From G020353115 sp964389685 (GTDB lineage Bacteria > Bacteroidota > Bacteroidia > Bacteroidales > VadinHA17), in the NCBI GenBank assembly GCA_964389685.1, contig CAYMFM010000010.1:14754-78753 (forward strand): 64,000 nt of DNA, read 5' to 3'. The number at the start of each line of letters is the position of its first letter. Positions within the stretch are counted from its first letter, which is position 1. This document shows, in pieces, positions 1 through 8,915 of this stretch. The position numbers were made by a program, and so were the translations under genes. The notes below the pieces were generated by a model, which was not told the origin of the DNA, searched no databases, and worked only from the letters and a program-made list of their open reading frames with translations.

Positions 1-24
1 AGCCGGCAACTGCCGGCTTTCTTT
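1..24 (-). terminator. Hairpin terminator after tRNA-Asn
   Basis: A 7-bp GC-rich stem (AGCCGGC and GCCGGCT) closes a 4-nt loop at positions 1-18 and is followed on the + strand by a short T-rich stretch. It lies just past the 3' end of the tRNA-Asn gene, so it probably ends that transcript. The run of bases on the far side of the hairpin is outside the window, so its strand polarity cannot be settled; it may work in both directions. Confidence 0.5.
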
Positions 25-25
25 G

Positions 26-99
26 CTCCCCAGGTTGGACTCGAACCAACGACCCTCTGATTAACAGTCAGATGCTCTAACCAACTGAGCTACTGAGGA
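26..99 (-). tRNA. tRNA-Asn (anticodon GTT)
   Basis: Read on the minus strand, the sequence folds as a full cloverleaf. The acceptor stem is TCCTCAG paired with CTGGGGA, the D-arm contains AGCTCAGTTGGTTAGAGC, the anticodon loop reads CTGTTAA with anticodon GTT, and the T-loop is TTCGAGT. The discriminator base is G and CCA is not encoded. A second, partial copy of the D-arm and anticodon stem lies about 64 bp upstream of the gene. Confidence 0.95.
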
Positions 100-124
100 A
101 TATTTGTACATTTTTAAAGAACGC

Positions 125-149
125 TAAGCAGTCAGATGCTCTAATCCCG
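125..149 (-). pseudogene. Degenerate tRNA-Asn fragment
   Basis: Positions 129-144 repeat exactly the 16 nt at 65-80 of the tRNA-Asn gene (right half of the D-arm and 5' side of the anticodon stem), in the same orientation. The similarity extends weakly on both sides. The rest of the cloverleaf is absent. It looks like the remnant of a former tandem tRNA copy; a small attachment-site duplication is an alternative. Confidence 0.45.
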
Positions 150-305
150 AAACAGCCGAAATTTTCAATTTCGTATCTGTTTTCAGAGCGTCGCAAAAAT
201 AACGGGTTTTCATCAATTAAACAATATATTTGTAATAATTTTTGGGGTGCGCTGCTGGAGGTGAAACCCTTGAATTGGCTTGTATCAGGCGATATAAACA
301 ATTTG

Positions 306-338
306 ACCTGTCAGACGACTTTAAGGCGTCTGACAGGT
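306..338. repeat. Perfect 12-bp inverted repeat upstream of pfkB-type gene
   Basis: ACCTGTCAGACG at 306-317 and its exact reverse complement at 327-338 flank a 9-nt spacer. The element ends 19 nt before the kinase start codon, so it would form a strong hairpin in the leader of that mRNA. It has no T-run, so it is not a typical terminator. It could be a leader structure, an operator or a dispersed intergenic palindrome; one copy cannot distinguish these. Confidence 0.6.
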
Positions 339-357
339 TATGCATACTTAACTGCTT

Positions 358-1332
358 ATGACAAAAATCCTCGGAATGGGCAATGCACTGGTGGATATCC
401 TTGTCCGTCTGGAATCAGATCAAACACTGAAACAGTTTGCGCTACCTAAAGGGAGCATGCAGCTGGTGGATGGAGAAAGATCAAGAAAGATACTCGCCGG
501 AATTGCTCATCTTAACACTGCGATCGCATCCGGAGGATCCGCAGCAAACACCATACATGGACTGGCAAAATTAGGAATAGACACCGGTTTTATCGGTACG
601 ATCGGACGTGACCGTTGGGGAGACCTTTTCCGGAACGATATGGAAAGTCATCACATTGAGCCGATACTGTTCACCAGCCAATCAGAAACGGGAAGGGCGA
701 TTTCACTCATATCCCTGGATTCAGAACGGACCTTTGCAACCTATCTGGGAGCAGCTGTTGAACTGGCTCCCGATCGGATTACAGAAGAACTCTTCCAGGG
801 ATTTACCATGTTCTATATGGAAGGATACCTGGTTCAGAACCATGATTTGGTGCGAAAGGCATTTCAACTGGCAAAGCAGGAAAAACTTCACATTGCCCTC
901 GATATGGCAAGCTATAATGTTGTTGAAGAGAACCTTGATTTCCTGAAGGAGATGGCTCAGGAATATGTCGATATCATCTTTGCGAATGAGGAGGAGGCGA
1001 GAAGTTTTACCGGGAAACCACCGGAAGAAGCATTGATCGACATGGCCGGAATGTGTGAAATAGCGGTTGTTAAAACCGGCAGAACCGGTTCTTTCATAAA
1101 GCGGGGTAGCGAAGTTCATAAAGTTGGCATCGTTGAGGTTGATAGTATGGATACAACCGGTGCAGGAGATCTTTATGCTTCGGGTTTCCTATACGGACTG
1201 GTCAATGGATTTTCATTAGAACGGTGTGGAGAAATCGGCGCCCTGTTAGCCGGGAAAGTGATTGAAGTGATCGGTGCAAGAATGGAAGACGCTCAATGGG
1301 AGATCATCCGGAATCAGTTATCCTGGGAGTAG
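358..1332 (+). CDS. PfkB-family carbohydrate/nucleoside kinase (adenosine kinase-like)
   Basis: Phosphorylates a sugar or nucleoside hydroxyl using ATP in the cytoplasm. The N-terminal substrate region carries the GGSAANT motif near residue 58, and the C-terminal signature DTTGAGD lies at 265-271, with Asp271 as the expected catalytic base. The length of 324 residues is normal for the ribokinase superfamily. Overall pattern resembles the adenosine kinase-like branch common in Bacteroidota, but substrate cannot be fixed from sequence alone. The start is the first ATG after the leader hairpin. It is followed by a convergent deoxynucleoside kinase, which may point to nucleoside salvage. Confidence 0.88.
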   Translation: MTKILGMGNALVDILVRLESDQTLKQFALPKGSMQLVDGERSRKILAGIAHLNTAIASGGSAANTIHGLAKLGIDTGFIGTIGRDRWGDLFRNDMESHHIEPILFTSQSETGRAISLISLDSERTFATYLGAAVELAPDRITEELFQGFTMFYMEGYLVQNHDLVRKAFQLAKQEKLHIALDMASYNVVEENLDFLKEMAQEYVDIIFANEEEARSFTGKPPEEALIDMAGMCEIAVVKTGRTGSFIKRGSEVHKVGIVEVDSMDTTGAGDLYASGFLYGLVNGFSLERCGEIGALLAGKVIEVIGARMEDAQWEIIRNQLSWE

Positions 1333-1363
1333 CGAGAGTAAAAAGATCCCTATTGGGTAACCG

Positions 1364-1978
1364 TTAAAACAATCCGTGAATCTCAGCATTGATTTTATCA
1401 ATTACCTTACTCAGATCTTCTGTATTGTCCGGGAAGTTATGATCATCCGCTTCAATGATCAGCAGTTTGCCAAGATTGTACGTTTCGATCCAGGCTTCGT
1501 ACCGTTCATTCAGCCTCTTCAGGTAGTCGAGCCGTATGGTCGCTTCATATTTCCTTCCCCGTTTCTGTATCTGGTTTACGAGTGTAGGGACCGTTGCACG
1601 AAGGTAGAGCAGCAGATCGGGGGGCTGGATCAGGGAACTCATCAGGTTAAACAGGGTAAAATAATTTTCAAAATCCCGGGTGGACATCAGTCCCATGGAG
1701 TGAAGGTTCGGTGCGAAAATGTATGCATCCTCGTAAATGGTCCTGTCCTGAATTACCGTTTTGCCCTTTTTTCGGATTTCCAGGATCTGGTTAAAACGGC
1801 TATTCAGAAAATAGATCTGTAAATTAAAGGACCATCGCTGCATATCTTCATAGAAATCATTCAAATATGGATTGTCTTCAACATCTTCATAGTGTGCTTC
1901 CCAGCCAAAATGTTTGGCTAACAGACCGGTAAGCGTTGTCTTTCCGGATCCGATATTTCCAGCTATGGCAATGTGCAT
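1364..1978 (-). CDS. Deoxynucleoside kinase
   Basis: Phosphorylates deoxynucleosides in the salvage pathway. The P-loop GNIGSGKT is at residues 7-14, and the family motif DRT at 78-80 follows the conserved strand. An arginine-rich lid (KRGRKYE) lies near residue 138. The 204-residue length fits the dNK/dGK-dAK family found in bacteria rather than thymidine kinase. It is convergent with the upstream PfkB-type kinase, 31 bp away. The start codon gives a direct MHIAIAGNIGSGKT opening typical of the family. Confidence 0.92.
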   Translation of the reverse strand: MHIAIAGNIGSGKTTLTGLLAKHFGWEAHYEDVEDNPYLNDFYEDMQRWSFNLQIYFLNSRFNQILEIRKKGKTVIQDRTIYEDAYIFAPNLHSMGLMSTRDFENYFTLFNLMSSLIQPPDLLLYLRATVPTLVNQIQKRGRKYEATIRLDYLKRLNERYEAWIETYNLGKLLIIEADDHNFPDNTEDLSKVIDKINAEIHGLF

Positions 1979-2045
1979 GGTGAATAATTATTTTGGTTCA
2001 AAGGGCAATTAAAAGTAAGAATTATTTTCAATGATTCCACAGGGT

Positions 2046-3572
2046 TTATGAAAATGTCATTTTATCGTTGATCTTTTTTACCTCATCGACGTATCGGCGG
2101 TCATTAGCAAGCCTGGGCACTTTGTTCTGTCCTCCGAGTTTGTTGTTTTCCCTAAACCAATGGTAAAATACTCCCGGTTTCATACTGCAAACTACTGGCT
2201 TAGTCAGAGTGATATTCTTATACCGTTTGGCTTCGTAGTCTGAGTTAATGGACATTAATGCCTGATCCAGCTCATTGGTGAACAGCTCCAGATCCGAAGG
2301 GGGTGTTTCAAATTCGATAAGCCATTCGTGACTTCCATTCTGATCATCTTTCATGTATATTGGGCCAGCAGTATATTCATTGATTACAGCACCCGTTTTG
2401 TTGCAGGCTTTTTGAAGTGCCAGGGTGGCATTATCGATTATGATCTCTTCTCCGAAAGCATTGATGAAATGTTTGGTACGACCGGTAATTTTGATCTTGT
2501 GAGGATAAAGGGAATTAAACATAACGGTATCTCCAATCATGTACCTCCACAAGCCACCATTTGTAGAAATCACCATGGCATAGTTCCGGCCCTTTTCGAT
2601 GTCTGCTATTGGAAGCACCGTGGCATTATCGGTATCAATTTCTTCCAGGGGAATGAATTCATAAAAAACACCATAGTCGAGCATCAACAGCATATCGTCA
2701 CTTGCCGGATCATCCTGGATACTGAAGAATCCCTCCGAGGCATTATAGACTTCCATGTAATTCATGTTATCCGACGGTATGATTTTTCGAAACTGCTCAC
2801 GGTAGGGGATAAAACTGACCCCACCGTGTGTGAACAGTTCAAGATTGGGCCAGATCTCAAGGAGGTGCTTTTTCCCTGTCACGTCAAGAATGTGTTTGAG
2901 AAGGACCAGGTTCCAGGAGGGGACGCCGGCAATGTTTGTAACATTCTCTTTTACCGTTGCTTTTGTGATTTCATCCAGTTTTTCTTCCCATTCCTCAAGC
3001 AGGGCAATTTTCCTGGAGGGTGTTCGAATAAGATCGACCCAGAGGGGGATATTTTCAAGGAGAATCGCAGAGAGATCCCCATAAAATGATTCGTTGCTGA
3101 AGTTATTGATCTGTGTACTGCCTCCCAGGGTTAATCCTTTTCCCTGGAAAATTTTTGTGTCCGGGAAATTAGCTGAATAGAGCACAAGCACATCCTTCCC
3201 TCCCCTGAAGTGACACTCCTCCAGTGCCTCCCTGGTAACGGGAATGAATTTACTTTTATCGCTTGTTGTTCCTGAGGATTTCGCGAACCACTTTATTTCA
3301 CCGGGCCAGAGGATGTTTTTTTCTCCGTCACGCAAGCGCTGGATAATGGGCTTGAGATCATCATAACTTTGGATCGGCAGTCGTTTCTGGAAAACGGTAA
3401 CATTGTTAATTGAGGCGAAATCATGTTTTAGCCCCCACTCAGTATCTTTTGCCCTATCCAGTAATTTCATCAATACCTCCTGCTGTACTTCAAAAGGATA
3501 GTTTCGGAACAGATCAATCTGCTGCATCCTCTTGCTGTTCAGCCGGGTTATTATGAAAGGAAGAATAGGCAT
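2046..3572 (-). CDS. GH3-family (auxin-responsive promoter family) adenylating enzyme-like protein
   Basis: The 508-residue protein resembles the GH3 branch of the ANL adenylate-forming superfamily. The nucleotide-binding motif SSGTTSDKSKFIPVT lies near residue 92, YNASEGFF near 278 and a GRTKHFINAFGEE segment near 366, in the expected order. Plant members join carboxylic acids to amino acids through an acyl-adenylate; the role of the bacterial homologues is not established, so no substrate is proposed. It stands alone between dNK and recO on the same strand, with 52 bp to recO. Length is close to the family norm with no sign of truncation. Confidence 0.88.
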   Translation of the reverse strand: MPILPFIITRLNSKRMQQIDLFRNYPFEVQQEVLMKLLDRAKDTEWGLKHDFASINNVTVFQKRLPIQSYDDLKPIIQRLRDGEKNILWPGEIKWFAKSSGTTSDKSKFIPVTREALEECHFRGGKDVLVLYSANFPDTKIFQGKGLTLGGSTQINNFSNESFYGDLSAILLENIPLWVDLIRTPSRKIALLEEWEEKLDEITKATVKENVTNIAGVPSWNLVLLKHILDVTGKKHLLEIWPNLELFTHGGVSFIPYREQFRKIIPSDNMNYMEVYNASEGFFSIQDDPASDDMLLMLDYGVFYEFIPLEEIDTDNATVLPIADIEKGRNYAMVISTNGGLWRYMIGDTVMFNSLYPHKIKITGRTKHFINAFGEEIIIDNATLALQKACNKTGAVINEYTAGPIYMKDDQNGSHEWLIEFETPPSDLELFTNELDQALMSINSDYEAKRYKNITLTKPVVCSMKPGVFYHWFRENNKLGGQNKVPRLANDRRYVDEVKKINDKMTFS

Positions 3573-3624
3573 TGCCTCTTAGCAACTTGATGAAAACAGA
3601 CGTTTATTTCAAAGGTAAATATAA

Positions 3625-4350
3625 TTAATGAAAGACTTCCTTTAAAATTTGAAGTGAATTCACCTCCCCGAAACCACTGACATGAATCTGATAATACTCG
3701 ATTATTTTTTCCAGCAAATGATATCGTTTTCCGGATGATATCTTCCACTCATTGAGATTGTTAGAGTTAAGCTGCAATGCATTGTTCAGGTCGTTGCTCA
3801 TAGCGGGTCTCATATAATCCGGATGAAAGGGAACAGCAGGAATAAATGTTCCGTTCCGGAGGTCAAAAATTGGGTTCCCCTTACTATGGGATTTCTCCGG
3901 ATAGAATCCCAAATATTTTGTAAGCTGAAGCAGAAACATGATGTGAAAATTGGAAGTACCGCTTTCCGTCATATCCAGAAGCTGGATGGTATGGAACAGG
4001 AATTCAAAAAGCTCTTTATTGCTTTCTTCTTCCCGGATCGATTTGTATAATACTTCAGCAATAAACAGGGCAAGCGTACTCTTAACAACCTGGTAAGGGA
4101 TGGAGTTGAACGCAATCAGGTTTTTCATTTCCTTCACCCGTTGGAGATCGCGGTTTGGTTGATAATATATATCCATATCAAGGATGAAGAGTGGTTGAAG
4201 AATATTTGCCTTCTCAGCTGTTCCCCTGCCCCTAACACGGTTTATCATGAAAGATCTCCGCCCGTAGGCTTCCGTGTATATGGTAGCAATGACACTGGAT
4301 TCGGAGAATTTAATATGATGTAAAACAATTCCTTTAGTTTTTGAAAGCAT
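3625..4350 (-). CDS. recO: DNA repair protein RecO
   Basis: RecO binds ssDNA and helps RecR and RecF load RecA during gap repair. The N-terminal OB fold starts with the typical pattern KGIVLHHIKFSESSVIATIYT and is followed by a basic segment near residue 37 (INRVRGRG). The rest is the alpha-helical C-terminal domain. The 241-residue length is normal, and the four-cysteine zinc site of some RecO proteins is not visible, as in many Bacteroidota. A cyclase gene is transcribed divergently from a start about 80 bp away. Confidence 0.9.
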   Translation of the reverse strand: MLSKTKGIVLHHIKFSESSVIATIYTEAYGRRSFMINRVRGRGTAEKANILQPLFILDMDIYYQPNRDLQRVKEMKNLIAFNSIPYQVVKSTLALFIAEVLYKSIREEESNKELFEFLFHTIQLLDMTESGTSNFHIMFLLQLTKYLGFYPEKSHSKGNPIFDLRNGTFIPAVPFHPDYMRPAMSNDLNNALQLNSNNLNEWKISSGKRYHLLEKIIEYYQIHVSGFGEVNSLQILKEVFH

Positions 4351-4433
4351 GCCGGGTGGGAATTCAGTTAACGCAATTTTTAAAACATAACAAATTTATA
4401 TAAATTAAAGGTGTATTTTTACATCAAACAAGG

Positions 4434-5846
4434 ATGAATATGGATAAAAATAAGGAAAACGAATTGGTAAAACGAATTGCCAAACTGGCAAAACAGACTC
4501 AGGATCTGGAAAATCAGGTAAAGGAGCTATTAAAGGAGAATGAAAAACTGACCCAGGATCTGGGAAAAAGGAAGGCGTTACTTGATACACTTACCCCTGA
4601 ACAACGTGATCTGGAAGGTAAAATTGAAAGCCGACCTTCCTCCATGAAGTTTAAAATGGCAACTGTTCTGTTTGCTGATATTCATGGTTTTAATCGCATA
4701 TCCAGTGAAATGGATTCAGAAGCCCTGATGGATGAGTTGGATGGGATCTTTTTTCAGTTCGACGCGATTGTAAAAAAATACAACATTGAAAAAATCAAAA
4801 CCATCGGTGATTCCTATATGTGTGCAGGAGGTATTCCCGTTAAAAATATCACCAACCCCGTTGATGTCGTTATGGCTGCATTGGAAATGCAGGAATACCT
4901 CAAGCAGGTCCGAAAGAAAACCAATCCGAATGCCGGCCAGGTTTGGGAACTGAAGTTGGGTGTTCACACAGGCCCGGTGACTGCCGCGGTTGCCGGCAAA
5001 AAGAAAATCTCATATGATATCAAGGGGGACACGGTGAATACAGCCACCCGGATCGAATCCACTTCTGAAACCGGTAAGATCATCATTTCCGTAATGACCT
5101 ACGAGCTGGTGAAAGAATTCTTTGTGTGTGAGTATTATGGCAAAATGCCGGTAAAATATAAAGCCGATCTTGATATGTATTCGGTGAAAGGATTGAAACC
5201 GGAATTTTCTGAAGGAGGGGATGGTATTACACCAAACCAAGCCTTCTGGATAAAATTCGGACTGATCCAGTTTACTGATATTCAGGAGATCATATTGGAT
5301 AAACTGGAAAAGGAATTACCGGCTTACCTTTACTATCACAATGTAAAACACACCGTTGATGTAGTAACAGAAGTTGAACTGATCGGATGGGGTGAAGGTG
5401 TTTCGGATGAGGAGATACTGCTGTTAAAAACTGCAGGTTTGTTCCACGATGCCGGTCATACCGTTGATTATGATACGCACGAGTACCAGGGTACATTGCT
5501 TGCCAGGGAGATGTTACCCAAATACAACTATACTCCGGAGCACATCGACCGCATCTGCGAAATCATCATGTCAACAAAACTTCCACCGGAACCCCAAACC
5601 CTGCTGGAAGCAATCATTTGTGATTCTGACCTTGATTACCTGGGTCGAAGCGATTTTATCCCGGTCTCAAACACCCTCTACCAGGAGCTGAAAGAGCAAA
5701 ATAAGATCGGGAGCCTTAACGATTGGAATAAATTGCAGGTGAAGTTTATATCCGGGCACCAATATTTTACAAAAACAGCCCGTAGCCTGAGGGAAGTTAA
5801 CAAGCAGAAACAGATCGAACGAATCTCCAGCCAGATTACGGATTAG
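4434..5846 (+). CDS. Soluble adenylate cyclase fused to a C-terminal HD domain
   Basis: Residues 5-65 are a charged coiled coil, 72-255 a class III nucleotide cyclase and about 285-430 an HD-type phosphohydrolase fold. The cyclase keeps both metal-binding aspartates (D82, D126), the adenine-selecting pair K122 and D195, and the transition-state residues N202 and R206, so ATP rather than GTP is the expected substrate. The HD part has H306, H338-D339 and a DSDLD motif at 397-401. Having a cAMP-making domain and a possible phosphodiesterase in one chain is unusual. A longer, membrane-anchored paralogue lies 4 kb downstream. Its stop codon interlocks with that of the convergent porZ gene. Confidence 0.88.
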   Translation: MNMDKNKENELVKRIAKLAKQTQDLENQVKELLKENEKLTQDLGKRKALLDTLTPEQRDLEGKIESRPSSMKFKMATVLFADIHGFNRISSEMDSEALMDELDGIFFQFDAIVKKYNIEKIKTIGDSYMCAGGIPVKNITNPVDVVMAALEMQEYLKQVRKKTNPNAGQVWELKLGVHTGPVTAAVAGKKKISYDIKGDTVNTATRIESTSETGKIIISVMTYELVKEFFVCEYYGKMPVKYKADLDMYSVKGLKPEFSEGGDGITPNQAFWIKFGLIQFTDIQEIILDKLEKELPAYLYYHNVKHTVDVVTEVELIGWGEGVSDEEILLLKTAGLFHDAGHTVDYDTHEYQGTLLAREMLPKYNYTPEHIDRICEIIMSTKLPPEPQTLLEAIICDSDLDYLGRSDFIPVSNTLYQELKEQNKIGSLNDWNKLQVKFISGHQYFTKTARSLREVNKQKQIERISSQITD

Positions 5847-8152
5847 TGGAGAAAAAGAAGCTTGGCTATATGGGTTTTTGATCCGTCTTCGTTGGTACAG
5901 AGAATGAGGTAAACGCCCGAGTGTACGCGATCTCTGGAAAAATTCCGACCATCCCAAATGGCTTGTCCTCCCAGAGAGGTTGTCTCGAAAACAATATTCC
6001 CACTGATATCCGTTATTTTCACATTTACGTTTGATACCAGACCGGTGATGGTAATGGGTCCTGAATAATCCTGCCTCACCGGATTGGGGAATACATACAC
6101 ATTCCTGAAATCACCGGCACCACCAGTAGCAGTGCTTCTGAAGGAGATAACACCTTTCCCGGTACCAAAAAACACTTCGCCGGAAAGGTGGTCAATGGCA
6201 ATGGAAACGATTTGATTTGACAGCAGCGGAGAGTTTGATTCGTTGAAATGGTGAATTTCCTGGAGCCCGTCTTCTGTCAGCAGGAAAACTCCGGCATCGG
6301 CCGTTCCGATCCACTTGCGATTGGCTCCGTCAACAGCAATGGAGGTAATCGTCTCTGTTCCAAGGAGGTAATCTGCCAGACCGCTTCCATCATTTCGTGG
6401 AACCTTTATTCGTTGAGCGGTAAGCGTTCCCTCAAGAAATATATTTTCTGGATTATAATATACCAGAGGACCCTGATTGGTGCCAACCCAGATATCGCCC
6501 TCCAGATCTTCAGCAATGGAATAGACATCATTCAGGGTATTACCATCCTGATCGATGATCGAAAATTTTCGAAACCGATCGTCATTTTCGTCATCTATTG
6601 TCCCGTTGTTATCGAACGCAAACAACCCGAAGCCACGCGGAAGTACCAGCCATTTGTGATCGAGTTGGGTTACGATTATCTCGGTGATGGTTGGAGCATT
6701 TATCAAGGCTCCATAGGGAAAGCTCTTCCATGATCCATCCCTCTTTTTTACAGAAACCGTGCTTAAAACCCCCGAATTTGTTATCCAGAGGTTATGATCA
6801 GAATCAAATGCCAAACCACCGATGCGGATATAATCATCACCCGGATAAATACTTTGAAGGGTGGAGGGATCCGATTCTTTATAGTGATGCACCAATTCGC
6901 GGTTGTAATATTCCATCAGACCATGCCCCCAGGAACCGGCATAAAACCGTTTTGGATCAAGGGGATCGGAAAGTACAGAAAGGATATCCCTGACTGAATA
7001 ATCAACGATTGATTGCCATGAATCATCGCTAAAAATGAATACTTCCCCGGGATTGAATACACCTGTATTTATTTTCATACCCCCTCCTGCCACATACAGG
7101 GATCCATCATTGACAGTCATGTTGAAAACATCATCCGTAAACGGTCCATTGGGTTTGATGCTTTCAAAATACCCGGGAGCTGAACGTTTGATCATGCCTG
7201 CATAATAATCAGCGATCCATAAGATCCCATTCTCATCCAGAAGGGCGTCCATAGCTGAGGCAGGTGAAGAGCCATAACTTTCAATTTCCTGCTCTATCTG
7301 AAAGGCTTCATCAACGATACGAAGAAGATCGTAACTGGCTATGATGAGTTTATCCTGGTATCTTTTCAGTGAATAGTTCTTAATTCCGGATCGGGTATCA
7401 AATGCTTCCCAACTTGATCCGTTGTACATATACAGGGTATCGGTTTCCATTTGATCGTCTGATCGGTTAACAAAAATCCGGTTGTTAAACGAGATAATTT
7501 CATTGAACCTGCTTGTTGAACCAGGGATGTCAGAAATCCGGTTCCATGCGTTGAAATAGATAAGATTTGGATTATTGATGTCAGCTTTTAAAATTCCATC
7601 CTTTGTTGCTGCGTAAAGAAAATTCCCATCAAGAGCAAGGCTATAAACCTCTGTTTGAGCCCCGTTATCACCAATATAGTAGGTGTCTTTAATCTCTCGT
7701 TTTTCAAGATTTACAACGACGATTCCAAATCCACAGGAGAGGTATGCATCCGATCCAATGAAAAGAATGTGATTGATGCCCTTGACTCCTGTAATGTTTT
7801 TGCGTCTTATGTCTGAAATGTTGTGGATATAGTTTCCACGAATAATATCAATGTTTGCATTGGAGTATGCAATAAACAACAATTCATTTTCCGGTGAATA
7901 GCGGATGGTGCTGATACCAATGTCGGACAGGCCTGTTATTTTAGTCAGTTTTTCAATACTTTGATCACTCTTATTCACCAGGAATAAGGCACCACCCGTT
8001 GCGCAATATACTTTTGTAGAAGAAGCCGTGATGCTGGTGGCATGGGAATAGGAGAGATGATCCCGCCATTCACCCACTTTTATCTGTGCTGATAAAGGGG
8101 ACAACAAGGTCAAAAGAGACAGAAAAGCAAACATGGCGACAATGCGCATCAT
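5843..8152 (-). CDS. porZ: T9SS surface protein PorZ
   Basis: PorZ is part of the type IX secretion attachment complex, which links cargo to anionic LPS at the cell surface. The 769-residue protein starts with a signal peptide (about 1-23, ending LSAQ). Two seven-bladed-propeller-like regions follow, made of two-component-regulator-type repeats, with PorZ-typical phrases such as GEWRDHLSYS and LTKITGLSDIGISTI near the N-terminus. The last 85 residues form a CTD-like beta domain starting VYVFPNPV and ending in a lysine-poor hydrophobic tail. It is the first of three T9SS-related genes in the window. The last three bases of the stop overlap the convergent cyclase stop. Confidence 0.88.
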   Translation of the reverse strand: MMRIVAMFAFLSLLTLLSPLSAQIKVGEWRDHLSYSHATSITASSTKVYCATGGALFLVNKSDQSIEKLTKITGLSDIGISTIRYSPENELLFIAYSNANIDIIRGNYIHNISDIRRKNITGVKGINHILFIGSDAYLSCGFGIVVVNLEKREIKDTYYIGDNGAQTEVYSLALDGNFLYAATKDGILKADINNPNLIYFNAWNRISDIPGSTSRFNEIISFNNRIFVNRSDDQMETDTLYMYNGSSWEAFDTRSGIKNYSLKRYQDKLIIASYDLLRIVDEAFQIEQEIESYGSSPASAMDALLDENGILWIADYYAGMIKRSAPGYFESIKPNGPFTDDVFNMTVNDGSLYVAGGGMKINTGVFNPGEVFIFSDDSWQSIVDYSVRDILSVLSDPLDPKRFYAGSWGHGLMEYYNRELVHHYKESDPSTLQSIYPGDDYIRIGGLAFDSDHNLWITNSGVLSTVSVKKRDGSWKSFPYGALINAPTITEIIVTQLDHKWLVLPRGFGLFAFDNNGTIDDENDDRFRKFSIIDQDGNTLNDVYSIAEDLEGDIWVGTNQGPLVYYNPENIFLEGTLTAQRIKVPRNDGSGLADYLLGTETITSIAVDGANRKWIGTADAGVFLLTEDGLQEIHHFNESNSPLLSNQIVSIAIDHLSGEVFFGTGKGVISFRSTATGGAGDFRNVYVFPNPVRQDYSGPITITGLVSNVNVKITDISGNIVFETTSLGGQAIWDGRNFSRDRVHSGVYLILCTNEDGSKTHIAKLLFLH

Positions 8153-8241
8153 CTGGGTTAAAGTTTAGCTTGTCGTGATTCCGTGTGAATATTTCAAAAA
8201 CAGATATTGCAGGGGTTTTAGTATAAAACAGGACATTGATT

Positions 8242-8829
8242 TTATGCAATGAGCAGGTATTGTATCAGTTTTTGGAATGCAATAGCACGATGTGATACCC
8301 TGTTTTTTTCGGTAAGATCCATTTCTGCAAACGTTTTATTGAACCCATGAGGCAGGAATATTGGATCGTAGCCGAATCCCGCACGTCCTCGTTTATGATC
8401 CAGAATGGTCCCTTTCACTATTCCTTCAAATCGGGTTTCTGCTCCGCTCATAACCAATGAGATTACAGTCCTGAATTGAGCCTTCCTATTGGTAACAAGT
8501 TTCATTTTTTCAAGGACTTTGTTCATGTTTTCTTCCGAATCTTTTCGTTCACTGGCATATCGTGCTGAAAAGACTCCCGGTTCTCCTCCTAAAGCGTTAA
8601 TTTCCAAACCTGTGTCATCGGCAAAGGTATCATAACCAAACCGGTTAAAAACATACCAGGCTTTGTATGAAGCATTTTCTTCGAGGGTATCGTATTCCTC
8701 AGGAATATCTTCAACACAACCAATATCATTCAGCCCCAGAAGATGACATTCTGTTCCCAGTTGTGAGCTTAACAGGTCCCTGATTTCCGATAATTTGTAT
8801 TCGTTATTTGTAGCAAAAACCAACTTCAT
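8242..8829 (-). CDS. rdgB: RdgB/HAM1-family non-canonical purine NTP pyrophosphatase
   Basis: Hydrolyses dITP, ITP and XTP to monophosphates so that deaminated purines are not built into DNA or RNA. The substrate motif FATNNEYKLSEI is at the N-terminus, the catalytic region DDTGLEI near residue 67 and the FGYDPIF motif near residue 152, followed by the conserved MDLTEKNRVSHRAIAF segment. The 195-residue length is normal. A rho-independent terminator for the upstream usp gene ends only about 8 nt before this start codon, leaving little room for a separate promoter. Confidence 0.94.
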   Translation of the reverse strand: MKLVFATNNEYKLSEIRDLLSSQLGTECHLLGLNDIGCVEDIPEEYDTLEENASYKAWYVFNRFGYDTFADDTGLEINALGGEPGVFSARYASERKDSEENMNKVLEKMKLVTNRKAQFRTVISLVMSGAETRFEGIVKGTILDHKRGRAGFGYDPIFLPHGFNKTFAEMDLTEKNRVSHRAIAFQKLIQYLLIA

Positions 8830-8836
8830 GCGGTAA

Positions 8837-8873
8837 TAAAAAAAAGGCTATCTCAGTCGTTTTTGAGTTAGCC
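8837..8873 (-). terminator. Rho-independent terminator/attenuator between usp and rdgB
   Basis: On the minus strand a 10-bp stem with one mismatch (GGCTAACTCA with TGAGATAGCC) is followed by a run of eight or nine T. It ends the usp transcript. Because rdgB starts only about 8 nt downstream, the same structure would sit in the rdgB leader of any read-through transcript and could set its level. Confidence 0.75.
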
Positions 8874-8915
8874 CCTGAATGAAAATTTTGGTCTCTTTTC
8901 TGAACTGGTCTGATG

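Noticed and set aside
5843..5846. Interlocked stop codons of the cyclase and porZ as a regulatory feature
   Set aside because: Overlapping stops of convergent genes are common in compact genomes and need no special explanation.
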